Source: JAHEKB01 sp049115575
GTDB lineage: Bacteria; Bacteroidota; Bacteroidia; NS11-12g; UBA9320
Direction of reading: 5' to 3'
Assembly (NCBI GenBank): GCA_049115575.1
Contig: JAGDZU010000001.1
Location: 372,001 to 436,000 of the forward strand
DNA: 64,000 nt
The notes below the pieces were generated by a model. It searched no databases and was not told where the DNA came from. It was given only the letters and a program-made list of their open reading frames with translations. Both the position numbers and the translations under genes were made by a program. Shown here piece by piece: positions 25,072 to 32,371 of this stretch. How positions within the stretch are numbered: position 1 is the stretch's first letter; each line of letters opens with the position of its first letter.

Positions 25072-25341
25072 TTAGTTACTTTTTCTAGATTTCTTTCTGA
25101 AATGGAAAAATAGTATAATGAACAAGCCTGAAAAAATCAACATCACTATGAAAAATAACCACAAATAGAGAGTACGATCTTCAACCGATAACAATGCACC
25201 TGTAGCACCTGAGGTTATTGAAAGACTGAACTCAAAAAGCGTTCTAAATATATTACTAGTTTCATAAATGTCTTCACGGACTAACCTAACATTTATTTCA
25301 TCAGGACCTTTGACCACTGCCGGTATGTTAAAGTTCGCCAT
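25072..25341 (-). CDS. Small membrane protein of the element
   Basis: 89 residues. One strong hydrophobic segment near the C-terminus (LYLWLFFIVMLIFSGLFIILFF, about 58-79) ends in a basic tail HFRKKSRKSN. A weaker hydrophobic stretch LFEFSLSITSGATGALLSV (about 35-53) may be a second segment. The start at ATG 25341 has a perfect AGGAGG Shine-Dalgarno upstream and overlaps the preceding gene's end by 14 nt, so the two are translationally coupled and probably work together. I do not recognise the family. The topology with a cytoplasmic basic tail is inferred. Confidence 0.65.
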   Translation of the reverse strand: MANFNIPAVVKGPDEINVRLVREDIYETSNIFRTLFEFSLSITSGATGALLSVEDRTLYLWLFFIVMLIFSGLFIILFFHFRKKSRKSN

Positions 25342-25711
25342 CTTTAACCTCCTCTCCCAGATACAATGAAACCGTAACGCTGAATAATGATGAATCGTAC
25401 AATGGTGCTATCATATAAGTCATCAATAGTTTCCGGTTATAAATTGATCCAATTTCCCATGGTGCCGTAGTATGTCTTGGTTCATGGTAATTTGTAAACT
25501 TAATTAGAGCAGTTTGTTCATTGATATCTTCACCTGATTCACGGGTCTCTTTATTTACATTATCCGAAATAAATTCAAAGATTAATTGAAGATCTTGTTC
25601 GTCATTCTCAATTTGAAATAGTGTTCTTCCTTCATGGGAAGTAACAAAGTGTTTTGACCAAATTAAATTGTTAGGGCCAGAGTCTACTTTTACTTCTATT
25701 CTTTTATTCAT
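25328..25711 (-). CDS. DUF6864-like protein
   Basis: 127-residue protein with an all-beta pattern. Blocks such as LIFEFISDN, LIKFTNYH, APWEIGSIYNRKLLMTYMIAPL and FSVTVSLYLGEE resemble what I recall of the DUF6864 family, whose function is unknown; I could not verify the assignment. There is no signal peptide. It overlaps the downstream membrane-protein gene by 14 nt and follows the integrase by 8 nt. The pair may be a cargo module (membrane effector plus sensor), but this is inference only. Confidence 0.6.
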   Translation of the reverse strand: MNKRIEVKVDSGPNNLIWSKHFVTSHEGRTLFQIENDEQDLQLIFEFISDNVNKETRESGEDINEQTALIKFTNYHEPRHTTAPWEIGSIYNRKLLMTYMIAPLYDSSLFSVTVSLYLGEEVKDGEL

Positions 25712-25719
25712 TTGTCTTG

Positions 25720-26940
25720 CTATTTAAAAAACTCATGATTCAAAAGCCTTTCAGCGTTCTCTTCATTACTTATCCGAATATACTTCAAAAATGCCTTTTC
25801 AGTTTTATGCCCTGTAATCTTCATAATGGAGATAGTTGGAATCTCATTTAAGTAAGCATTAGTTGCAAAACTTCTTCTAGCGGTATGAGTAGTTACCAAT
25901 TCAAACTTGGAAAATGATTCCTGGACTTTTACTCCACCTTTAGTCATACTTGAAATAGTCTTTTCATTTATACCCGCTAATTCAACGAACTCTTTGATAT
26001 GGTCATTGAGTTTTTGATTACTAATCTTGGTAGGTAGGATTCCTTCATATTTATCAAATAATGATTTAACAAAAGGGTGGACTGGAATATTCACTATTTC
26101 GCCCGTCTTTTCAGTCTTGATGCGGATTAAACGATTATCCTTTATAAAGTTCTTGTCTTCTAGGTTCTGTAAGTCTGAAAATCTAAGACCAGTAAAACAC
26201 CCAATAATGAATAGATCTCTTGCTTTTTCTAGCCGAGGTGATTTGGACAGATCAAGACTATAAATTGTTTTCAGCTCAGTTTGATTGAGATAGACGGCAT
26301 CTGTAGTTTCATCTAAAACCTTGAATTTTCTGTTTTTATATTCAAGGTTAGTATGATATCCTCTATCAAATGCTTCATTCATAAACACCTTGACATTTTT
26401 AATGATTGTGCCCACATAATTGGCTGAATAGTTTTGATCTTGCAGATAGTTTAGAAATGTGTTGTAGAAGTCTATATTAATATCTGCATAGTCTAGTTTG
26501 GTATTGTACACTTCCTCAAAGCTTTTAAGCTTACCCAAAGCCAGCTTATAGTTCTTGACAGTCTGTGGCTTTCTTGAAGTGGTTTCAATCAACTGTTGAG
26601 CAAATACCAATAAACTAGGAGAGGAGTTGTCTGTAATTCCTCTTAAAGAACTTTTAAGTGTTCGCTTAATGGTTTCTAAGCTAGGATTTTCATTCTCGTT
26701 TTTGAGTTTATACAAAGCAGATTGACAATTATTCATTTTGCTATCAAGCAAACTGCTTAACTCTGTGAGTGCTAAATTTCCTCTGGTTATTCTTGGTCTT
26801 TGCGTTTTTGGATTCCAGTCGTTAGCATTGATTTGTTCTCCGGTTGAAAGTTTTATCCTTTTTGACTTACTTCTAAACATCAAGTAAACTAAAGTTTTGT
26901 GGTTAGATCTGTCCTTTAGAATGAATGAGAGTTTAGCCAT
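25720..26940 (-). CDS. Tyrosine recombinase (integrase) of the element
   Basis: Site-specific recombinase of 406 residues that should catalyse integration into and excision from tRNA-Leu(CAA). The N-terminal arm-binding domain (about 1-95, with MFRSKSKRIKLSTGEQINANDW) is typical of Bacteroidota integrases. A SAM-like core-binding domain (about 105-210) follows, then the catalytic domain with Arg253 (FTGLRFSDLQNL), Lys278 (TEKTGEIVNIPV), His352/Arg355 (THTARRSFAT), His378 (ITGHKT) and nucleophile Tyr387 (AFLKYI). All catalytic residues are present, so it is probably active. The gene lies at the end distant from the tRNA. Confidence 0.95.
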   Translation of the reverse strand: MAKLSFILKDRSNHKTLVYLMFRSKSKRIKLSTGEQINANDWNPKTQRPRITRGNLALTELSSLLDSKMNNCQSALYKLKNENENPSLETIKRTLKSSLRGITDNSSPSLLVFAQQLIETTSRKPQTVKNYKLALGKLKSFEEVYNTKLDYADINIDFYNTFLNYLQDQNYSANYVGTIIKNVKVFMNEAFDRGYHTNLEYKNRKFKVLDETTDAVYLNQTELKTIYSLDLSKSPRLEKARDLFIIGCFTGLRFSDLQNLEDKNFIKDNRLIRIKTEKTGEIVNIPVHPFVKSLFDKYEGILPTKISNQKLNDHIKEFVELAGINEKTISSMTKGGVKVQESFSKFELVTTHTARRSFATNAYLNEIPTISIMKITGHKTEKAFLKYIRISNEENAERLLNHEFFK

Positions 26941-26944
26941 ATAA

Positions 26945-27268
26945 CTATAGAATTATGCAATTGTTTACATGAATTGATAAAGGCTCAAATGAATAGTATA
27001 AATCTCCTCTTACCTTGACAGACTGATTTGCCAATAAATCTTTGGCTGAATCACTGTCTTGTAAATAGAGTATAAATTTCCTTAACCTACCAGCATAAGT
27101 TAACTCAGTCTCCAAGTAAAATTCTCTTTCACTAACTTGGGCTTGAGTAATTCTGTGGATCAATATTTCAGCTTCAAAGTTCTTTTTGCTCCTATACTTT
27201 GTAACTAATCTTCTGTACCAAGATATTTTTAATAGGGGGCGATATGGGGGGCGATTTTTCGTTATCAA
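26945..27268 (-). CDS. Unknown first gene of the element operon
   Basis: 107-residue basic protein ending 4 nt before the integrase start. The sequence (KISWYRRLVTKYRSKKNFEAEILIHRITQAQ, then LETELTYAGRLRKFILYLQ, SVKVRGDLYYSFEPLSIHVNNCIIL) has alternating strands that could form an OB-like or similar nucleic-acid-binding fold. I do not recognise it. The start is uncertain: the frame begins with TTG at 27268 and no ATG is available. The right subterminal repeat (27232-27260) lies inside its first codons, encoding a Pro/Arg-rich start, so translation may really begin later. Coding status is likely but not certain. Confidence 0.5.
   Translation of the reverse strand: MITKNRPPYRPLLKISWYRRLVTKYRSKKNFEAEILIHRITQAQVSEREFYLETELTYAGRLRKFILYLQDSDSAKDLLANQSVKVRGDLYYSFEPLSIHVNNCIIL
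27232..27260. repeat. Right subterminal repeat (putative integrase arm sites)
   Basis: Two tandem 12-mers, ATAGGGGGCGAT and ATGGGGGGCGAT, followed by TTTTC. It agrees with the left copy at 25 of 29 positions and has the same orientation. It lies 110 nt inside attR. Confidence 0.65.
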
Positions 27269-27370
27269 AGCTTATTATTCTTTCTTAGAAAAACTAATAG
27301 TTGTTTATAACTCTTTGATTTAGAGTGAAATTAGATTAAGACCGATAAAATGCGATTAAATATATTTACG

Positions 27371-27386
27371 CCCGGCCCTGGGTACA
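27371..27386. other. attR core site
   Basis: CCCGGCCCTGGGTACA, identical to the 3' end of tRNA-Leu(CAA) at 21048-21063. Immediately after it comes GATAAG and the ancestral tRNA terminator. Confidence 0.93.
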
Positions 27387-27390
27387 GATA

Positions 27391-27416
27391 AGCAGGACAC
27401 ATGTCCTGCTTTTTTT
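27391..27416 (+). terminator. Ancestral terminator of tRNA-Leu(CAA), now displaced
   Basis: 8-bp stem AGCAGGAC (27391-27398) / GTCCTGCT (27403-27410) with a T-run. It stands 4 nt beyond attR, so before the insertion it lay about 10 nt behind the tRNA gene. Confidence 0.85.
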
Positions 27417-27421
27417 ATGCA

Positions 27422-27453
27422 CAAAAAAAGCCCAGTTTCTCAACCGGGCTTTA
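27422..27453 (-). terminator. Terminator of the Lys/Ala-rich protein gene
   Basis: Stem AGCCCAGTT / AACCGGGCT (27429-27437, 27442-27450; one G-T type mismatch) with a 4-nt loop; on the minus strand it is followed by T7. It lies just beyond the stop at 27476. Confidence 0.85.
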
Positions 27454-27475
27454 GGTAATAGTTTTATTAGTACTC

Positions 27476-27841
27476 TTATTCTGCTGCTTTCTCTGTTTTC
27501 TTAGCAGCTGGTTTTTTAGTCGTTTTTTTGGCAGGTGCTTTCTTTGCTTTAGGAGCCTCTTTTGCTTTAGTAGCTTTTTCTTCCTTAGGCGCTTCTTCCG
27601 TCTTAGCTTTTGCTTTTGTCTCTTTAGCAGGAGCTTCTTTTGCGGCTTCTTTCTTAGGGGCCTTTTTATTGGCTTCCATTTCCTTAATAACGTCTGCTAC
27701 ATCACCTACTATAATACCAGACTCTGACTTGAATTCAGACTCCACAGTGATTTTGCTTTTTAGACGTTTTATAGTAGCTACTCTAACTTTCGCTACTGTC
27801 TTGTTTTTTCTTCCTTTTCGTTCTAACCTTGTAACAGCCAT
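27476..27841 (-). CDS. Basic Lys/Ala-rich protein
   Basis: 121-residue, highly basic protein from ATG 27841 (MAVTRLERKGRKNKTVAKVRVATIKRLK). The frame is open 13 codons further, but these would cover the -7 element at 27857-27864. The N-terminal 50 residues form a conserved-looking Bacteroidota block, also seen in small proteins of unknown function. Residues 65-121 are a low-complexity tail of Lys, Ala, Glu and Pro repeats (KKAPKKEAAKEAPAKET..., APAKKTTKKPAAKK), reminiscent of histone-H1-like or ribosome-associated tails. Nucleic-acid binding is inferred from composition only. It is transcribed alone from its own promoter to a terminator at 27422. Confidence 0.75.
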   Translation of the reverse strand: MAVTRLERKGRKNKTVAKVRVATIKRLKSKITVESEFKSESGIIVGDVADVIKEMEANKKAPKKEAAKEAPAKETKAKAKTEEAPKEEKATKAKEAPKAKKAPAKKTTKKPAAKKTEKAAE

Positions 27842-27856
27842 TGCTAAAAATTTTTG

Positions 27857-27864
27857 CAAAACTA
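27857..27864 (-). promoter_or_regulatory. -7 promoter element of the Lys/Ala-rich protein gene
   Basis: On the minus strand TAGTTTTG, perfect TAnnTTTG, followed by CAAAAATTTTTAGCA and the ATG (15-nt spacing). Confidence 0.65.
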
Positions 27865-27906
27865 AGCTTTTTAGTAACAAAAAGAAGCGCTGGAAAAAGT
27901 TTATAT

Positions 27907-28491
27907 ATGATTAAAAAACATCTGTCTGAAGACATTCCTGAATTTCTTTATAATCACGACACTAATGAGCCTTTTAGCCATTGTAAGATGTGTGGTTTTC
28001 CTCTAGAAGATAAAGAGGCATATGCCATTGAAAAGGTATTTAAACAAAACAAGAAGTTAGGCATTCGCGAGATTGTATATGAGTATGCTATTTGTATGGA
28101 TTGTGCGGGAGGAGTTCAAGATGAAATTTCCGAGGAATCCATGCAAAGTTTAAAAGCGCTTTATGACGAATTCGGCTTACAAATGTTCATGAAGTTAGAA
28201 TATCTACATTCCACAGAAAAATACAATATTGAAAGTTGGACAGAGAAATGCAGCTTCACAGGCAAAGATCTAAATACCTGCTCTGAATTCTCTGTTAGCG
28301 CAATAGTAGAAGGAGGGAAGCTGGTTTACGAACATGCCCCAATAGCTGTTAGTGACGACTTTATGGAATTGATGCAAGAGCGGCTCTCTAAGAAGACCAG
28401 AGACTATTTCGATGGCTTTAAAGATGAATTCTTCGATCTACCACCTGAACTGAAAGACTTGATCAATGGCCCAACAGTTGGGATAATTTAG
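27907..28491 (+). CDS. Putative zinc-binding CxxC protein, function unknown
   Basis: 194-residue cytoplasmic-looking protein. Two CxxC pairs, HCKMCG (Cys26, Cys29) and ICMDC (Cys63, Cys66), with a long loop between them, look like a split zinc ribbon. Two more Cys occur in KCSFTGKDLNTC. The rest is mixed helical (ESMQSLKALYDEFGLQMFMKLEYL). The start was taken at ATG 27907 (MIKKHLSEDIPEFLYN); the frame extends to 27841, but that would cross the promoter of the divergent gene. I do not recognise the family. It ends before a bidirectional terminator at 28661, with a repeat-bearing spacer between. Confidence 0.65.
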   Translation: MIKKHLSEDIPEFLYNHDTNEPFSHCKMCGFPLEDKEAYAIEKVFKQNKKLGIREIVYEYAICMDCAGGVQDEISEESMQSLKALYDEFGLQMFMKLEYLHSTEKYNIESWTEKCSFTGKDLNTCSEFSVSAIVEGGKLVYEHAPIAVSDDFMELMQERLSKKTRDYFDGFKDEFFDLPPELKDLINGPTVGII

Positions 28492-28542
28492 GTTCTACAT
28501 GTGATGTCCTTATGCCAAGATATGGATCTTGTGGATTTGGAA

Positions 28543-28633
28543 CTTGGTTCTTAATCAAAGGTTCCGATTACCCGCACACTCCCAAATAATTGGTTCTTGT
28601 GATTTTGTTTCTTGGTTCTTAACCAATGGTTCC
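28543..28633. repeat. Two copies of a 23-nt repeat
   Basis: Consensus CTTGGTTCTTAAYCAAWGGTTCC at 28543-28565 and 28611-28633. Each copy contains a TTGGTT/AAYCAA inverted repeat. They fill most of the 28492-28660 spacer, which has no gene. Confidence 0.6.
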
Positions 28634-28660
28634 CACTCTCTGTTAACTGTTCACCCATAA

Positions 28661-28697
28661 AAAAGGGGCTACTCAAACGAGTGCCCCTTTTTTTTAA
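28661..28697. terminator. Bidirectional terminator between convergent genes
   Basis: AAAAGGGGC-T-ACTC / GAGT-GCCCCTTTT stem with a single bulged base, AAAC loop and T8 on the plus side, A-run on the other. It is shared by the CxxC gene (plus) and the T9SS gene at 28709 (minus). Confidence 0.88.
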
Positions 28698-28708
28698 TAT
28701 ATTTTTAA

Positions 28709-30028
28709 TTACTCAGTAATAGAGATTTTCTTAGTAGTACTCACATTGCCAGCTTTAACAGTGTAAAGATATACACCTGTGCTCAAATCTGTGATTTCAA
28801 GATCAATGGTGTGAGAACCAGCAGCGTAAAAACCGTTAGCCACTTCTTTTACTTTATTTCCTAGAAGGTCATAAAGAGCTATTTCAACATTGTCGGCATT
28901 AACAAGACCAAAGTCTAATTTTAATACTTCCGACTTGCTAACTGGATTAGGATATACAGCTACTTTCATATTGCTATTCAAGTCATCAACACTTAATTGA
29001 TTTGTATTGATATGCATAGCATAGTTTAAGTAACGGTCTGTGAAATAAGCATTACCAGGAATACTATTTTCCCATCCATTTAATGAACCACCATATCTCA
29101 ACTCACTTCCAGTCCAGAAAGAGTTGTTATAGTAATCATCCTGTCTTACTTCTTGACCTTCGTTCAAGAACATAGAGTGACCGAAATAATTCAATCTCTT
29201 TGCAGGGGTAGAACCATCTCTAGTTTCCATAGTGTCTCCATATTGATAAGGCACCATAGTTTTAAATGCTATACTGAATCCACAAACTCTACTTCCGTCA
29301 AGTTGTGGGTCTGGACCAACATCTATAGGAGTTGGTAAATCAAGAATGATACCTCTAGAAGACCAACCTTGAGCATTTGGAAGAGGAGTTGAATCCGCAT
29401 CCGTCAAAGGAATCTTAACCTCATATGCACTTGTACTACTTCCTAGCATGGAAGGAGTGAAGTCAGTTGGTTTTGCAAATATCTCGCCAGTGGTTATTGA
29501 ACCATAAGACAAATCATCTGAAGTGAAAAATTGGAATATCAAAGTATCAACAATCTGAACATTACCAGCGCCAAAGTCAGCAGAGTCTATATAACGTACA
29601 TATAGGTAAGGGAAGAATACAGAATCCACACTATATGCATTCCATCTTCTCAAACGAATACCATCGTCATATACTTCAAAGTTTACATCTGTTGGATCAA
29701 ATACTGCTCCTACAGAGTGCCAGTTGTAGAAAAATGGCTCAGCACCTTGGCTACCATCTGGTACCCATTGTACAGTTGAATCTTCAAATAGGAAGCTAAC
29801 GTAAGAATTAAAAGTTCCTCCGATAGTTCCTGCCGATTGTACTGGATATTTCCATCCGTTATACGCTGCCTTGTTCAAAGCGTTATCAGCTGTTGGTTGA
29901 GGTATTGCCCCATCATGCGTATAGGTAGGTTCATCAACTTTGATTTCTCCTCCTTGTGCAAATGCTGACCCAACAAACATGGCTACCGTACAAACAGCCA
30001 TAGATAGTCTTAGTAATTTCATTTTCAT
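28709..30028 (-). CDS. T9SS-secreted protein, function unknown
   Basis: 439-residue secreted protein with a signal peptide (MKMKLLRLSMAVCTVAMFVGSAFA-QGG; the second ATG at 30022 is an alternative start). The large middle part is beta-rich with SVDSVFFPYLYVRYIDSADFG and similar strands; no known catalytic motif is visible. The C-terminal type A sorting domain is textbook: VAVYPNPVSKSEVLKLDFG, IALYDLLGNKVKEV, STGVYLYTVKAG and KKISITE. Export by T9SS is inferred from this domain. It is transcribed alone from a -7 element at 30051 to a terminator at 28661. Confidence 0.83.
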   Translation of the reverse strand: MKMKLLRLSMAVCTVAMFVGSAFAQGGEIKVDEPTYTHDGAIPQPTADNALNKAAYNGWKYPVQSAGTIGGTFNSYVSFLFEDSTVQWVPDGSQGAEPFFYNWHSVGAVFDPTDVNFEVYDDGIRLRRWNAYSVDSVFFPYLYVRYIDSADFGAGNVQIVDTLIFQFFTSDDLSYGSITTGEIFAKPTDFTPSMLGSSTSAYEVKIPLTDADSTPLPNAQGWSSRGIILDLPTPIDVGPDPQLDGSRVCGFSIAFKTMVPYQYGDTMETRDGSTPAKRLNYFGHSMFLNEGQEVRQDDYYNNSFWTGSELRYGGSLNGWENSIPGNAYFTDRYLNYAMHINTNQLSVDDLNSNMKVAVYPNPVSKSEVLKLDFGLVNADNVEIALYDLLGNKVKEVANGFYAAGSHTIDLEITDLSTGVYLYTVKAGNVSTTKKISITE

Positions 30029-30050
30029 TAGATGTTTTTTAAAATTTTGC

Positions 30051-30058
30051 CAAAAATA
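30051..30058 (-). promoter_or_regulatory. -7 promoter element of T9SS gene 28709-30028
   Basis: On the minus strand TATTTTTG, perfect TAnnTTTG, 22 nt before ATG 30028. Confidence 0.6.
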
Positions 30059-30120
30059 ATTGATAATTCAAATTTACCATAAGTATCAGTACTTTATTGT
30101 CAGCGCGAGGTAAGCAATAG

Positions 30121-30804
30121 TTAGACAATGTCTCCGTCCATTGGTCTTATTAGGATTTCTTCTATGACTGTAGAATCTCCTAATTGATAAGCGGTCCAAA
30201 TCAGTTGAGCAACGGAGTCTGGGTCTATAAATCTCTCCTTTGGTAAATCAGTTCCCTCCCATGAAGAAGTAAGTGTAGCACCAGGTAAAACAGCTGTAAC
30301 AGATATTTTATCCGCTTTCAATTCTTCTCTAAGAACTTTAGTTAATCCCAATTGTGCGTATTTAGAAATGCAATAGGATCCTCCATCTAGATAAGGCATT
30401 ATGCTTGCCGTTGAACAGATGTTAAAAATATAAGCTTTGCCAGATTTTCTAACGAGATGTATTAAGGCTCTTGTTACATTATAAGTGCTGGCAACATTGG
30501 TGTTCATTTGAGTCTCGAATACGCCATCTTCTTCAGATGTGATTTTCCCTGGTATGTAGGTGCCCACATTATTTATTAGAACATCTATGTGGTTTGCCTC
30601 TTGGCTTACCCACTCAGCAAAGCGCTTTACTTCGCTTTTATCACTTAAATCTGCCTGAAAGATTCTCAGATTGCTATGATCTGACTGCACTGCTTTACGA
30701 GCTGAAGTATAAACCGTAAACCCGTCTGCCAAGAATTTATTTACAAGAGATCTGCCAATTCCTCTAGTTCCACCTGTAATTACTGCTATTTTAAGTGCAC
30801 TCAT
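30121..30804 (-). CDS. Short-chain dehydrogenase/reductase
   Basis: NAD(P)-dependent oxidoreductase of the classical SDR family, 227 residues. TGGTRGIG (10-17) is the cofactor-binding Gly motif, NNVG the structural motif, Ser in NICSTAS and YCISK (Tyr-x-x-x-Lys) are the catalytic residues, and PGATLTSSW follows. The basic Arg in GGTRG and TSARK point to NADPH preference. The substrate cannot be told from sequence. The gene stands alone; its -7 element at 30812 ends 7 nt before the ATG, so the leader is very short. Confidence 0.9.
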   Translation of the reverse strand: MSALKIAVITGGTRGIGRSLVNKFLADGFTVYTSARKAVQSDHSNLRIFQADLSDKSEVKRFAEWVSQEANHIDVLINNVGTYIPGKITSEEDGVFETQMNTNVASTYNVTRALIHLVRKSGKAYIFNICSTASIMPYLDGGSYCISKYAQLGLTKVLREELKADKISVTAVLPGATLTSSWEGTDLPKERFIDPDSVAQLIWTAYQLGDSTVIEEILIRPMDGDIV

Positions 30805-30811
30805 ATTTGGA

Positions 30812-30819
30812 CAAATGTA
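30812..30819 (-). promoter_or_regulatory. -7 promoter element of the SDR gene
   Basis: On the minus strand TACATTTG, perfect TAnnTTTG, 7 nt before the start codon at 30804. Confidence 0.65.
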
Positions 30820-30898
30820 TAACTATGCATCAATACTATTCCACATTTTGTAGAATGGGTTTTGGTGTAAAATTCCAACATCTATATTTACGGCCTCA

Positions 30899-31636
30899 AT
30901 GAAATTGTTTGCACATTTCGGACGTTATCTGCTCTTTCTCAAGGGGATGTTCTCAAAACCTGAGAAGCTTGGGGTCTATGTAGACCGTACTCTCATAGAG
31001 ATGAACAATATTGGTGTTGGGTCATTAACCATTGTAGCCATTATTGCCATTTTTCAAGGTGCTGTAACCACTTTGCAAATTGCATATCAACTAGTATCTC
31101 CTCTAATTGCTAACCCCGTAATTGGCTCTATAGTGAGTGACTCTTCTATGTTAGAGCTTGCGCCGACTATCACTTGTTTGGTGCTAGCCGGTAAAGTAGG
31201 TTCTCATATTGCCTCAGAGATTGGAACCATGAGAGTAAGTGAGCAAATCGATGCCTTAGAGGTGATGGGGATTAATTCAAGCAGTTATTTGGCACTTCCT
31301 AAAATTGTGGCCGGATTAATAATGATTCCAATCTTAGTGATAGTCTCCATATTCTTGAGTAATACAGGAGGAATTATTGCTGGTAAAGCGGCAGGCATAT
31401 TAACTCCAGAAGAATATCTTCAAGGTGCAAGAGAATCATTTATCATGTTCAATCTAACTTTTGCTCTGATAAAGTCTTTTACATACGCTTTCATTATTAC
31501 CTCCATTTCTAGCTACCAAGGTTATCATACCAAAGGAGGTGCATTGGAAGTTGGTTCAAGCAGTACCCAATCTGTGGTGTACAGTGCGGTTGCCATATTA
31601 TTCGCAGATTATATATTAGCCCAAATGCTGTTGTGA
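30899..31636 (+). CDS. mlaE: MlaE-family ABC transporter permease
   Basis: Inner-membrane permease of the MlaE (YrbE) family, 245 residues, part of a lipid transport ABC system that moves phospholipids between the inner and outer membranes. Hydrophobic segments are visible around 48-75, 85-105, 140-170, 190-215 and 225-245, and the family blocks VTTLQIAYQL, GPT-like ELAPTITCLVLAGKVGSHIASEIGTM, EQIDALEVMGINS and PKIVAGLIMIPIL are present. The mlaF start overlaps its stop. A promoter TTTG-N18-TATATTTA (30861-30890) lies upstream with one mismatch. No MlaD-type substrate-binding gene follows in this operon. Confidence 0.93.
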   Translation: MKLFAHFGRYLLFLKGMFSKPEKLGVYVDRTLIEMNNIGVGSLTIVAIIAIFQGAVTTLQIAYQLVSPLIANPVIGSIVSDSSMLELAPTITCLVLAGKVGSHIASEIGTMRVSEQIDALEVMGINSSSYLALPKIVAGLIMIPILVIVSIFLSNTGGIIAGKAAGILTPEEYLQGARESFIMFNLTFALIKSFTYAFIITSISSYQGYHTKGGALEVGSSSTQSVVYSAVAILFADYILAQMLL

Positions 31637-32370
31637 TAGAATTACAAAACATAAGAAAGACGTTCGACGATGAAAATTTTGAAGTGCTGAAAGGGATTTC
31701 TACTTCATTTGAGCCAGGTCGAATCAATTTGGTTATTGGCAGCAGTGGTCATGGTAAAAGTGTTTTAATGAAATGCATGGTTGGCTTAATTAAACCAACT
31801 GAAGGGCATATAATCTATGATGGCCGGGACTTTACAAATTTGGATCACAAGCAAATGAGAGAAGTGAGAAAGGATATAGGTATGCTTTTTCAGGGAACGG
31901 CTCTATTTGATTCTCTAACGGTAGAGGAGAATATTGGTTTCCCTCTTAAAATGTTTTCCAATATGAGTACAGCAGAAAGAAGAGATCGTGTTAATTTCTG
32001 TTTGGAGCAAGTCAATTTGGAGGGGATCAACCATAAATTTCCTGCTGAGATTAGCGGTGGGATGAAGAAAAGAGTGGGTATAGCACGCGCCATTTCATTA
32101 GACATTAAATATCTATTTTGTGACGAACCCAATTCAGGGCTTGACCCAGTAACGTCTAGAGTTATAGATGAGCTTATCAAGGGTATTACAGAAGAATTTA
32201 ATATCACTACCATTATAAATACACACGATATGAAAACCGTATTTGATATAGGTGATCAGGTGGTGTTTATTTACGAAGGACACAAAGAATGGGAGGGTAA
32301 TGTAGCTGGCATTAGAGCTCATGAAAATGAATTGCTCACCCGATTTATTAAGGCATCTTATATTGATTAA
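31633..32370 (+). CDS. mlaF: MlaF-family ABC transporter ATPase
   Basis: ATP-binding subunit for the MlaE permease, 245 residues. Walker A is GSSGHGKS (36-43), the Q-loop FQGTALFDSLTV, the signature ISGGMKKRVGIARAI, Walker B with LFCDEPNSGLDP and the H-loop NTHDM; the FQGTALFDSLTV and GMKKRVG sequences are characteristic of the MlaF group. The start is GTG at 31633, overlapping the mlaE stop (GTGA), which indicates translational coupling. The peptidase gene begins 1 nt after its stop, so all three are probably one transcript. Confidence 0.94.
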   Translation: MIELQNIRKTFDDENFEVLKGISTSFEPGRINLVIGSSGHGKSVLMKCMVGLIKPTEGHIIYDGRDFTNLDHKQMREVRKDIGMLFQGTALFDSLTVEENIGFPLKMFSNMSTAERRDRVNFCLEQVNLEGINHKFPAEISGGMKKRVGIARAISLDIKYLFCDEPNSGLDPVTSRVIDELIKGITEEFNITTIINTHDMKTVFDIGDQVVFIYEGHKEWEGNVAGIRAHENELLTRFIKASYID

Positions 32371-32371
32371 T

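Larger units (their letters stand above)
21048..27386. mobile_element. 6.3-kb integrated element in tRNA-Leu(CAA), probable IME or plasmid-like integrative element
   Basis: The boundaries are two perfect 16-bp copies of CCCGGCCCTGGGTACA: attL overlapping the tRNA 3' end (21048-21063) and attR (27371-27386). Between them are ten genes, all on the minus strand: a TTG-start gene (26945-27268), tyrosine integrase, DUF6864-like gene, small membrane protein, unknown 328-residue gene, HTH/excisionase-like gene, 70-residue gene, HUH Rep, HEPN-like gene and restriction-endonuclease-like gene. There are no capsid, terminase or conjugation genes, so it is not a prophage or full ICE. Rep could serve replication after excision or mobilisation. 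The genes nearest the tRNA look like cargo. Chromosomal housekeeping sequence resumes right after attR. Confidence 0.9.

Noticed and set aside
21048..27386. Prophage
   Set aside because: No capsid, portal, terminase, tail or lysis genes; only Rep, integrase, HTH and unknown genes.
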